Assembly (NCBI GenBank): GCA_019116915.1
Contig: DXAS01000132.1
Span: 1 to 34,897 of the forward strand
Direction: 5' to 3'
Origin: Flavonifractor avicola
Lineage (GTDB): Bacteria; Bacillota; Clostridia; Oscillospirales; Oscillospiraceae
Length of the DNA: 34,897 bases
Shown one piece after another: positions 21,516 through 29,306 of this stretch. The notes beneath the pieces were generated by a model. That model did not search any database. It saw only the letters and a program-made list of their open reading frames with translations, and had not been told where the DNA came from. The translations under genes and the position numbers were made by a program. Position 1 is the stretch's first letter. Each line of letters begins with the position of its first letter.

Positions 21516-22547
21516 GTGAAACAGGAAAGGAGTCTTATCGATGGATGTCAGATATACCCCCATGGAACCGATCCTCCCCACCCCCGCAACAAGCGAAATA
21601 GACCCCGGCCGTTCCGGCGGCTGGCCTGCCTGGTACTCAGCGCCGCCCTGTTCGGTGGGGTGGCCGCCGGCGCCTTCTATGGCGTGGGGCGGCTGCTGCC
21701 CCAGGCTGAGGGCACCGACAGCGGCACAGCCGCTGCCTCCTCGGGCACGGTAGTGACCAGTCTGGCCAGCACCTCCTACTCCTCCACCCGGTACGGTATG
21801 GACGTGTCGGACATTGCCGCCGCAGCTCTGCCCAGTGTGGTAGCCATTACCAATATTTCCGTACAGGAGGTACGCAGCTATTTCAACCGCTTTGGCCCCA
21901 ACGGGGGACAGGCCCAGCTGCAGGAGACCACCAGCTGCGGCTCAGGCGTGATCATCGCCAATGACGGAACCTACCTCTACATTGTTACCAACGCCCATGT
22001 GGTGGAGAATGCCACCACCCTGTCGGTGAGTTTTGTGGACAACGCCGTATATGAGGCCCAGCTGTGCGGCGCCGACGAGGAGGCCGATCTGGCGGTACTC
22101 AAGGTAGCCCTGTCCGACCTATCCAATGACACCCTCTCCCAGATCGCGGTCATCGCCGTGGGCGACTCCGACGCGCTGGAGGTGGGCGAGCAGGTGGTGG
22201 CCATCGGCAACGCTCTGGGCTACGGCCAGTCCGTGACCACCGGCATCGTCAGCGCGCTGAACCGCAGTCTCACCAATGAAAACGGCACCACCTCCACCTA
22301 CATCCAGACCGATGCCGCCATCAACCCCGGCAACAGCGGCGGAGCGCTGCTGAATCTGGACGGAGAACTCATCGGCATCAACACCGCCAAGCTCTCCGAC
22401 ACCGACGTGGAGGGCATGGGCTACGCCATCCCCATCTCCGACGTGGCGGATCTGATCGCCCAGCTGATGACCCAGACCACGGATCTCAGCGGCACCAGCT
22501 CCAACACCGCCCAGCAGTCCGGCTGGATGTACCGGCCTGCCGTGTAA
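21516..22547 (+). CDS. HtrA-like S1C serine protease without PDZ domain, possible frameshift at N-terminus
   Basis: This is a trypsin-like HtrA/DegP protease, membrane anchored by one N-terminal helix (ACLVLSAALFGGVAAGAFYG). The catalytic triad is visible: His in VTNAHVVEN, Asp in EEADLAVLK, Ser in NPGNSGGAL. Unlike most HtrA proteins it ends about 25 residues after GMGYAIPISDVADLI, so the PDZ domain is missing. The N-terminus is uncertain. The open frame runs from a GTG at 21516 with no ribosome site, while AAAGGAG is followed eight bases later by an ATG at 21541 in another frame (MDVRYTPMEP). A single-base loss in the C-rich stretch near 21555-21580 would join that start to the protease frame. 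It follows the two-component genes and may be an envelope stress target. Confidence 0.85.
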   Translation: MKQERSLIDGCQIYPHGTDPPHPRNKRNRPRPFRRLACLVLSAALFGGVAAGAFYGVGRLLPQAEGTDSGTAAASSGTVVTSLASTSYSSTRYGMDVSDIAAAALPSVVAITNISVQEVRSYFNRFGPNGGQAQLQETTSCGSGVIIANDGTYLYIVTNAHVVENATTLSVSFVDNAVYEAQLCGADEEADLAVLKVALSDLSNDTLSQIAVIAVGDSDALEVGEQVVAIGNALGYGQSVTTGIVSALNRSLTNENGTTSTYIQTDAAINPGNSGGALLNLDGELIGINTAKLSDTDVEGMGYAIPISDVADLIAQLMTQTTDLSGTSSNTAQQSGWMYRPAV

Positions 22548-22554
22548 AAAATGC

Positions 22555-22597
22555 AAAAAGAGGCTCTGCCCCTATGGATGGGCAGAGCCTCTTTTTT
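22555..22597. terminator. Bidirectional terminator between protease and tetR genes
   Basis: AGAGGCTCTGCCC (22559-22571) pairs with GGGCAGAGCCTCT (22580-22592) around eight bases, with A-run before and T-run after. It serves both converging genes. Confidence 0.92.
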
Positions 22598-22606
22598 GTA
22601 GCGCAA

Positions 22607-23242
22607 TCAGTCCGCCGGTTGGGCGGAGGAGTCGCTGTCACGGATCACGCCATGCAAAAACGCATCCAGATAAGTTTTCCGCAATTCCTCACAAGCCTCT
22701 ATCCCCTGGGCCGCTGCCTCTCTCATCTGGCTGCAACTATTGCAGTAGGATTGATAGAACTCCATCAGCGCAAGCATATCCGCCAGCGGAATCCCCGCCA
22801 CCTTTTTCTGAACATTCAAATAGCCGTCCAGCAGTTGGTAATTGAGCTGATCAAAGGGCTGCTTCAGGCGGGTAACCTCTTCCGCAAGATGGGCAGGCGG
22901 ATTTGTCAAGGCAAGAGAAACCACCCCTTGCAAATCCGGATAGGCCAGGAAAAAGTCGTGCCGGCACTGAAAGTAGTAGAGAACAGTCTCCCAGGTAACG
23001 GGGGCCGAATCCGGCAAGTGTTCCCTGCAATAGCCGGTCATTCTCTGAAAGCTATGGTCTACACAGCCCAGAAACAGCGCGTCCTTGCTGGAATAATAAT
23101 GGTACAAAACGCCTTTGGAGAACTCCCCCTGCTGACAAATACGATTGACAGAGGCCGCTTCATAGCTCCTACTCCCAAATTCATGGCAGGCCGCTGCTAT
23201 AATCCGCTCTCTCATCTGGCTCCGGCGCTCTTCCTGGGTCAT
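22607..23242 (-). CDS. TetR/AcrR-family transcriptional regulator
   Basis: This is a 211-residue regulator, divergent from the GH20 gene. The N-terminal helix-turn-helix domain (about residues 10-57) reads RERIIAAACHEFGSRSYEAA, then NRICQQGEFSKGVLYHYYSSKDALF, a textbook TetR pattern. The ligand-binding part (residues 60-200) is helical and has several Cys and aromatic residues (CNSCSQM), with no known ligand signature. AAGGAG lies nine bases before the ATG. A matching pair of GTATGA-N7-TCATAC dyads lies before both glycosidase genes, one of them in the shared divergent region. It is the probable local regulator, either repressor or activator. Confidence 0.93.
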   Translation of the reverse strand: MTQEERRSQMRERIIAAACHEFGSRSYEAASVNRICQQGEFSKGVLYHYYSSKDALFLGCVDHSFQRMTGYCREHLPDSAPVTWETVLYYFQCRHDFFLAYPDLQGVVSLALTNPPAHLAEEVTRLKQPFDQLNYQLLDGYLNVQKKVAGIPLADMLALMEFYQSYCNSCSQMREAAAQGIEACEELRKTYLDAFLHGVIRDSDSSAQPAD

Positions 23243-23294
23243 GCTGTATCACTCCTTCCGCTGGTAGCGGCTTATGAAAGAAAAACTTTTTTAT

Positions 23295-23323
23295 ATTATA
23301 CTACATACCGAAAAAAGTTTCAA
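23295..23323 (-). promoter_or_regulatory. Promoter of the tetR-family gene
   Basis: TTGAAA (23323-23318) and TATAAT (23300-23295) on the minus strand are exactly 17 bases apart. A GGTATG half-site on the same strand (23309-23304) lies in the spacer, which could allow autoregulation. Matching A/T-rich arms flank the -10. Confidence 0.8.
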
Positions 23324-23335
23324 TATTTCAAAAAG

Positions 23336-23354
23336 GTATGACAAAAAATCATAC
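23336..23354. promoter_or_regulatory. TetR-type operator, copy 1
   Basis: A perfect dyad GTATGA-CAAAAAA-TCATAC, 19 bases long, between the divergent tetR and GH20 promoters. It directly abuts the GH20 -35 at 23355. The same dyad recurs at 29127-29145 before the GH84 gene. Confidence 0.75.
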
Positions 23355-23383
23355 TTGCAACCCCAAAAGTGTCTCTCTAAAAT
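23355..23383 (+). promoter_or_regulatory. Promoter of the GH20 gene
   Basis: TTGCAA (23355-23360) and TAAAAT (23378-23383) are exactly 17 bases apart, with the operator touching the -35. Confidence 0.7.
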
Positions 23384-23402
23384 ATAGACCAGGAGGTCTA
23401 TA
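23383..23402. promoter_or_regulatory. Inverted repeat at the GH20 transcription start
   Basis: TATAGACC and GGTCTATA are 8-bp perfect arms around AGGA, lying just past the -10 and across the expected start of transcription. It could be a second operator or a hairpin at the 5' end of the message. Confidence 0.5.
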
Positions 23403-23422
23403 ACCAGGGAGGGAAACTACAA

Positions 23423-26400
23423 ATGAAGTATACCGCAAGCAAACGAATCCTCAGCACACTGTTGGTCTTACTTATGCTGACAGGCTGTCTGCCGTTCTCT
23501 GCAATGGCAGCGCCAGCTGACGGATCAACACAAAACGAAGACGTCCATTTCACGCAAGCAGAAGGGACGACACAAACAGGCAATTTGGCCTTGGGCCGGC
23601 CTGTACTATCCTCTGAGGATGGTGATGGAACCACCGCCGGCCTCGCCGTGGATGGAAAATTCGACAAACAATGGGCCTCCGGCGTCATGAAAACTTCGGG
23701 CACGGTTGATGATACCGCCGAGCAGACGCATCAGTGGTTTCAGGTCGATCTGGGTGAAGGAACCCACGACATCAGCTCTATCAAGTTGTATTACAACATG
23801 AAGGTCTGGCCCATGGTGTATGAGATCCAGACTTCTCCTACCGGCGGCCCGGATTCCAAGGACTGGAAAACCATCGTGCGTGTGGAGCGTGGCTCCTTTA
23901 ATGGGGCAGTCGAAAACGCGGATGGTCAGACCATCGCCGATGAGAGCGGCAACACCAATCCAGCTACCGCCGCCAATGTGGACACCATCACCACTGAAAG
24001 CAATCCCAAGCTTACCGCCACAACAGTAGACCGGTATGTACGTTTTTACTGCGAGAAGGTAAACGCACAGGCCCCCGGCGTCAATGTCAATCTAAAGGAA
24101 ATTGAAATCTATGGGCCTGTAAAACTGGATGAAGAGGCTCCCACCGCTCCCACCGGTCTCACCGCCAAGCCCACCAGCGACGGTGCCGTGCTGACCTGGA
24201 CCGCGGCTACAGATAACGTGGGTGTGACCGGCTACGACGTGTATGTGGGGGACGAGACTGACCCCAGAGGCAACACAGTAGCAACCTCCTTTACCCTGAC
24301 CGGCCTGGCCTCTGAGACTGAGTATACGGCAAAGGTCGTGGCGCTGGACGGGGCAGGCAATCGCTCCACTGCCGCCAGCATTTCCTTTACCACCGCTGCC
24401 GCTCCTCAGGTTACCTGGGATGTGGAATTCCTGGACGATTTTGAGGATGGGATCGATTCCCACTGGACCAAAAAATATGCCACAGCGGAAACCAGCGCCG
24501 ACCAGAACCACACGCAGGGCGGCGGCAACAGCTTTTCTGCCGGTGCAGAGCAAACCGCGCTGGTCTGGTCCAACGATGAGGTTCTCAACGGCGTCATTAC
24601 GGTATGGTACTACGATACCATGAAGACTACGTCCGGTGTGACCCTCCATGTGGCCTTTGTGGAAAGCTCCGATGCGCCGGGCAAGATGGCGGGCATCGGC
24701 ATTAACAGCAAGCAGAATGCCAATCAGTACATGATGCGCTATCCCGGCGCGGGTAACTATAAGGCCACCGGAGTGGCCCGCTCTGAGGGCTGGCACGAGT
24801 TCAAATGGGATTGCTCCGACGGCAAGAGCATGAAGATGTATATTGATGGGAAGCTGATCAACACCGCCACCGATATCACATCCTTCGACAAGCTGACCTT
24901 TGGCGATGACTGGACCAATCCGGCCGGCGTTGCTCCCGGCTACTATGACGATATCTCCATCCAGGGCAATGTTTATGTGCCTCCCGTGGATGCCGATTCG
25001 GAGCTGGACAAGATCGCCTCTCTGCCTGAGGTCGGCCCCTCCGATACCCAGATCCCGCTGCCGGAAGTGGCCGACGGATTTACCCTGAAGGTCGTTGGCA
25101 GCGAGCTGGAGCAGGTCGTAGCCAATGACGGCACCATTCTGGGCACTAACATCGGCCAGCGGGAGGTAGCCCTGCTGCTGGAGATGAGCAGTGATACCGA
25201 TCCGGAGGACACCGCGCGGAAAAACATCAATGTGACCATCCCCGATCACAGCGGCAGCGCCGCCTACGCCGGAACCGACTGGTTTGAGACCCGTGGCTCC
25301 AATGCCAAGCCGGGCATCGTCCCCTCCGTGCAGGAGTGGTTTGGCTATGACGGCAGTTTTACCCTGACCACCAGCTCCAAGATCGTGCTCAACGACACCG
25401 CCAATGTGGGTCTGGACAAAGTGGCCGACAACATGGCGGAAGATGTAAAGGAGATCAGCGGCATCACCCTGACCGTGGAGACCGGCACCACCGCCGGCCC
25501 CAACGACATCTACATCGAATCCCAAACCCAGGATGTGTACCAGACCGGCAAGGAAGGCTATGTCCTGGTCACCGATGAGAACGGCCTGAAGATCTACAGC
25601 TCCACCTATACCGGCGCCCTGTACGGCACCATCTCTGCCGAGCAGATGCTGTGGCTGGCGGAGGACCATGTCTCCATCCCCATGGGCGTCATCCGGGACT
25701 TCCCGGCTTATGAGGTGCGCGGCCTATTCCTGGATGTGGCCCGTACCCCCTACCGGCTGGACCTGCTGGAGGACTACAGCAAGATCCTGCTGTGGTACAA
25801 GATGAATGAGTTCCACGTCCATCTGGCGGACAACCGTTCCGTCAAGGACGGCAGCGCCAACAGCCATCCCGAGGACTATGAGGGCTTCCACCGCCTGGAG
25901 AGCAAGGAGTTCCCCAGTCTGGGCGCCGAAATCCGCAAATCCAGCCTAGGCCCCGACCTGACCGCCTACAATTATTACGAGGACGTCTACGAGGTGCCCT
26001 TCTATACCCAGGAGGAATGGATCCAGTTCCAGAAGGACAGCAAGGACTTGGGTGTCCAGATCATCAGCGAGCTGGATATGCCCGGTCACTCCCTGGTCTA
26101 CATCCGCTATGCCCAGGAAAATCCGGACGGCATTGAGTGGCTGGGTGAAAAGGGCAACGGTGTGGACATCAGCAATCCCACCGAAAAGGAATTGCTGAAT
26201 CTGACCGACCCGGATAAGGCGCCCATTGCAAAGAGATTCGCCCAGACTCTGTGGGATGAGTACACCCGCGGGGATGACCCCGTATTCCAGGGCGATGTTG
26301 TCCACATCGGCTGCGATGAGTACTGGGACCACAACAGACCCGGCACCAAGGAAGGCTTCATCGACTTCATGGAAACCATGCGCCAGACGGTCATGGACAA

Positions 26401-29041
26401 CGGCAAAGAGAAGGTCCGTGTGTGGGCCTCCTTCAACCGGATGCAGCTCACCGATAAAGAGGTAGAGGCTCTGGGTCCCGAGAACTATCAGATCGATATG
26501 TGGAGCTCCGGCAACGACGACCCCATCAAGCGGGCCGCTCAGGGCTTCCAGATCATCAATGACGAGGACGCCTTTATGTACGGCAACCCCGCCCGGGAAC
26601 GCCGGGATGTGGTCAATGCCGAGTACATCTACAACAGCTGGGACCCCACCGTCTTTACCAAAGGCAATCTGCTCAAGGGCGAGCCCAACCTGCTGGGCGG
26701 CACCACCTGCCTGTGGGGCGACGAAAGCTCCGAGGGCATCATCGAACTGGACCTCCATCAGCGCATTATGCGCGCCATCCCCGTGACCAGCGAGAAGTGC
26801 TGGGGCAGCGACACCGACGACACCTTCCAGGAGTTTGAGCTGCGCTCCAACGACCTGGCTGAGGGCCCCGGCACCGGCATCGCCATGGATGTGGATACCA
26901 AGTCCTCCCTGGTTGTGGACTATGACTTCAACAACGTATCCGCCGACGGCAAGACCGTCTATGATGCCAGCGGCAACGGCTATAACGCCGCGCTTACCGG
27001 CGGCACTGTCAAGGACGGCGTGCTCACCTTTGACGGCAATACCCTGATGGAGACCGGTCTGGGCAGCGTAGGCTATCCCTTCACCGTCTCCTTTGACGTG
27101 ACCCTTACCCAGGCGGACATTGATGCCTCTGCCGCCGCTTACGGAGACAATGACGCCACCAACGACGCTAACCTGCTCTCCGGCTATGACGGACGGCTCC
27201 AGCTGGTGGGTCACAACGGCAACGTAAGCGCCGACGTCAACTACTACATCCGCGACCTGGGGTACAAGCTCCCCGCCGACCAGGAGGTCAATATTACCCT
27301 GGTGGGCACCATGCACGGCATGAAGCTCTATGTGGACGGACAGCTCGTGACCTTCCTGTCCATCAAGAGCGAGGGTGCCTCCTATCCGCCCAAGTACATG
27401 AATTCCATCTACTCCTCCTTCGTCCTGCCGCTGGAGCAGATCGGCGAAAACTTCTACGGCAGTCTGTCCGGTCTGAAGGTCTACAATAAGGCCCTCTCCG
27501 CCGAGGAGGTGGCCGCCGAGGCCGGGCTGCTGGAGGGTGACAACCTGGTAAACGTTGCTCAGGATGCCAGCTCCACCAGCTATCAGAAGCCCGCTCAGGA
27601 TCAGGCCATCAACCGAATCTACTATGCGGCTAAGGCAGTGGACGGCGACGGTTTTGACTATGTAAATAAGACCGTCTCCGGTGACACCAACAAGAACTCT
27701 GAGATCCACTCCACCTGGTACGGCTTTGCCGCGGACAGCTACCTGCTGGTGGATCTGGGCCAGGAGCGGCTCATCGACCAGACCCTCATCCAGTGGAAGG
27801 GCAGCAACTATGCCAGAGAGTACCAGATCGAAACCTCTATGGACGGCGAGACCTGGGATGTGGTCTACACCGGCAGCGCTTCCGACCGGGACGAAAACGG
27901 CGTAAGCCACGGTTCCTTTGACCCCGTCAGCGCCCGCTATGTAAAATTCCAGGGCGTGGCCTTCAACGGCAGCCGCTATGACATCCAGGAATTCCTGGTT
28001 TGCCAGACGGTGGACAAAACTGCTCTCAACGATCTGCTGGCCAAGGCAGAGGAAATCGTGACCGAAAAGGGACTGGACTTTACCAGCACCGGGTTGGAAG
28101 GCGACCTGTTCCAGGCTGTGGTCTATGCCCGCGCTCTGAACAACAGTCCTCTGGCCACCATTGAAGAGGTGACCGCTGCCGTGGCCGCTCTGGAGGAGGC
28201 CATGCAGGCTCTGGAGAACGCTACTACGCCTTCCACCTCCTACGCTATCACCGTGGAGGACAGCGACAACGGCACTGTGACTTCCAGCCGCACCCGCGCC
28301 CCCAAGGGCCTCACCGTCACCCTGACCGTGAAGCCTGACGAGGGCTACAAGCTGGATACCATCACCGTCACCGATAAGAACGGCAATGAACTGAAGCTCA
28401 CCGACAAGGGCGACGGCAAGTACACCTTTACCATGCCCGCCTCCGCCGTCACCGTGGAAGCTTCCTTTGTGGAGGACGACACCCCCGTGGACACCGGCCT
28501 GCCCTTCACCGACGTGGAGGCCGACGACTGGTTCTATGAGGCCGTGAAGCACGTCTACGACAACAAGCTGATGGACGGTACTTCCTCCACCACCTTCGCC
28601 CCCCTCATGACCACCAACCGTGCCATGGTCGTCACCATCCTGTGGCGGCTGGAGGGCCAGCCTGAGACCGACGCCACCCTGTCCTTCACCGACGTGGAGA
28701 GCGGCGTGTGGTACACCGACGCTGTGAACTGGGCTACCTCCAAAGGCATCGTCAAGGGCTACAGCGACACCGTGTTTGCTCCCAACGACACCGTAACCCG
28801 CGAGCAGCTGGCCACCATCCTGTACCGCTATGCCGAGTACAAGGAGTATGACGTGTCCGCCAAGGGCGACCTGACCACCTTCACCGATGGCAGCGCCGTG
28901 TCCACCTGGGCGGCCGACGGCATGACCTGGGCGGTTGGCGCTGAGCTGATCACCGGCAAAGATGGCGGCAAGCTGGATCCCACCGGCACCGCCACCCGCT
29001 CTGAGGTTGCCACTATTCTCATGCGTTTTTTGACCGCGTAA
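23423..29041 (+). CDS. SLH-anchored multidomain GH20 beta-N-acetylhexosaminidase
   Basis: This is an 1872-residue surface enzyme. After a signal peptide (cleavage near AMA|A; an alternative lipobox LTGC is present) come: an F5/8-type C (CBM32-like) domain, 50-232; fibronectin III, 237-326; a concanavalin-like jelly roll, 330-516; the GH20 N-domain from about 626; and the GH20 catalytic barrel from FPAYEVRGLFLDVAR, 759, to about 1136. The catalytic pair is Asp965-Glu966 in HIGCDEYW, with a Cys where Gly is usual. Next are another jelly roll (1166-1370), a second F5/8C (1373-1530), a FIVAR-like helical domain (1533-1603), a bacterial repeat domain (1606-1686) and three SLH repeats (1693-1872) that hold it on the cell wall. 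It should remove terminal GlcNAc or GalNAc, or act as a lacto-N-biosidase. It is divergent from the TetR-family gene. Confidence 0.92.
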   Translation: MKYTASKRILSTLLVLLMLTGCLPFSAMAAPADGSTQNEDVHFTQAEGTTQTGNLALGRPVLSSEDGDGTTAGLAVDGKFDKQWASGVMKTSGTVDDTAEQTHQWFQVDLGEGTHDISSIKLYYNMKVWPMVYEIQTSPTGGPDSKDWKTIVRVERGSFNGAVENADGQTIADESGNTNPATAANVDTITTESNPKLTATTVDRYVRFYCEKVNAQAPGVNVNLKEIEIYGPVKLDEEAPTAPTGLTAKPTSDGAVLTWTAATDNVGVTGYDVYVGDETDPRGNTVATSFTLTGLASETEYTAKVVALDGAGNRSTAASISFTTAAAPQVTWDVEFLDDFEDGIDSHWTKKYATAETSADQNHTQGGGNSFSAGAEQTALVWSNDEVLNGVITVWYYDTMKTTSGVTLHVAFVESSDAPGKMAGIGINSKQNANQYMMRYPGAGNYKATGVARSEGWHEFKWDCSDGKSMKMYIDGKLINTATDITSFDKLTFGDDWTNPAGVAPGYYDDISIQGNVYVPPVDADSELDKIASLPEVGPSDTQIPLPEVADGFTLKVVGSELEQVVANDGTILGTNIGQREVALLLEMSSDTDPEDTARKNINVTIPDHSGSAAYAGTDWFETRGSNAKPGIVPSVQEWFGYDGSFTLTTSSKIVLNDTANVGLDKVADNMAEDVKEISGITLTVETGTTAGPNDIYIESQTQDVYQTGKEGYVLVTDENGLKIYSSTYTGALYGTISAEQMLWLAEDHVSIPMGVIRDFPAYEVRGLFLDVARTPYRLDLLEDYSKILLWYKMNEFHVHLADNRSVKDGSANSHPEDYEGFHRLESKEFPSLGAEIRKSSLGPDLTAYNYYEDVYEVPFYTQEEWIQFQKDSKDLGVQIISELDMPGHSLVYIRYAQENPDGIEWLGEKGNGVDISNPTEKELLNLTDPDKAPIAKRFAQTLWDEYTRGDDPVFQGDVVHIGCDEYWDHNRPGTKEGFIDFMETMRQTVMDNGKEKVRVWASFNRMQLTDKEVEALGPENYQIDMWSSGNDDPIKRAAQGFQIINDEDAFMYGNPARERRDVVNAEYIYNSWDPTVFTKGNLLKGEPNLLGGTTCLWGDESSEGIIELDLHQRIMRAIPVTSEKCWGSDTDDTFQEFELRSNDLAEGPGTGIAMDVDTKSSLVVDYDFNNVSADGKTVYDASGNGYNAALTGGTVKDGVLTFDGNTLMETGLGSVGYPFTVSFDVTLTQADIDASAAAYGDNDATNDANLLSGYDGRLQLVGHNGNVSADVNYYIRDLGYKLPADQEVNITLVGTMHGMKLYVDGQLVTFLSIKSEGASYPPKYMNSIYSSFVLPLEQIGENFYGSLSGLKVYNKALSAEEVAAEAGLLEGDNLVNVAQDASSTSYQKPAQDQAINRIYYAAKAVDGDGFDYVNKTVSGDTNKNSEIHSTWYGFAADSYLLVDLGQERLIDQTLIQWKGSNYAREYQIETSMDGETWDVVYTGSASDRDENGVSHGSFDPVSARYVKFQGVAFNGSRYDIQEFLVCQTVDKTALNDLLAKAEEIVTEKGLDFTSTGLEGDLFQAVVYARALNNSPLATIEEVTAAVAALEEAMQALENATTPSTSYAITVEDSDNGTVTSSRTRAPKGLTVTLTVKPDEGYKLDTITVTDKNGNELKLTDKGDGKYTFTMPASAVTVEASFVEDDTPVDTGLPFTDVEADDWFYEAVKHVYDNKLMDGTSSTTFAPLMTTNRAMVVTILWRLEGQPETDATLSFTDVESGVWYTDAVNWATSKGIVKGYSDTVFAPNDTVTREQLATILYRYAEYKEYDVSAKGDLTTFTDGSAVSTWAADGMTWAVGAELITGKDGGKLDPTGTATRSEVATILMRFLTA
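28241..28806 (+). repeat. C-terminal anchor cassette, copy 1
   Basis: This 566-base stretch, coding for the bacterial repeat domain and the first one and a half SLH motifs, aligns without gaps with 34332-34897 at an estimated 88-90 percent identity (judged by eye). Codon third positions account for many differences. Confidence 0.85.
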
Positions 29042-29072
29042 GACCACCCATATTTCTTTACTTCTTTTCCAG

Positions 29073-29105
29073 GCGATGGCCGGGGACATTGTCCCCGGCC
29101 ATCGC
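29073..29105. other. Strong hairpin after the GH20 gene
   Basis: A perfect 16-bp inverted repeat (29073-29088 with 29090-29105), built on GCGATGGCCGGGGACA. No T-run follows on either strand, so it is not a typical intrinsic terminator, though it is placed where the GH20 message should end. Confidence 0.7.
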
Positions 29106-29126
29106 TGGTATATCGCTGTTATTAAA

Positions 29127-29145
29127 GTATGATAAAATTTCATAC
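29127..29145. promoter_or_regulatory. TetR-type operator, copy 2
   Basis: GTATGA-TAAAATT-TCATAC, the same dyad as upstream of the GH20 gene. Here the arms extend to AAAGTATGA and TCATACTTT, nine bases each. It lies about 160 bases before the GH84 start codon. Confidence 0.75.
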
Positions 29146-29175
29146 TTTCCTGATCGGAAGTATATGGAGTAATAT
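29146..29175 (+). promoter_or_regulatory. Possible promoter of the GH84 gene
   Basis: TTTCCT (29146-29151) and TAATAT (29170-29175) are 18 bases apart and directly follow the operator, as at the GH20 gene. The -35 is weak, so the promoter may need activation or lie elsewhere. Confidence 0.4.
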
Positions 29176-29207
29176 AAAACTACCAATATAAAACTACCAA
29201 TATAAAA
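29171..29207 (+). repeat. Short tandem repeat in the GH84 leader
   Basis: The 14-base unit AATATAAAACTACC occurs twice in tandem (29171-29184, 29185-29198), followed by a nine-base partial copy. It overlaps the predicted -10 region and offers several alternative TATAAA-like boxes. Confidence 0.8.
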
Positions 29208-29306
29208 TAATGGGATTTTTTGGCTATAGTGCACAAGCAAACCAGGCAATAGTCCCCGCCATACCACTGACGAGGATTTTTGTAGATTAGAAAAGGAGGA
29301 AGTAGG

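Noticed and set aside
23383..23402. Match of the GGTCTA/TAGACC dyad to the DasR/NagR site used for GlcNAc control.
   Set aside because: As I recall that site the half-sites are in the opposite order (GGTCTAGACC), so the resemblance is not a true match.
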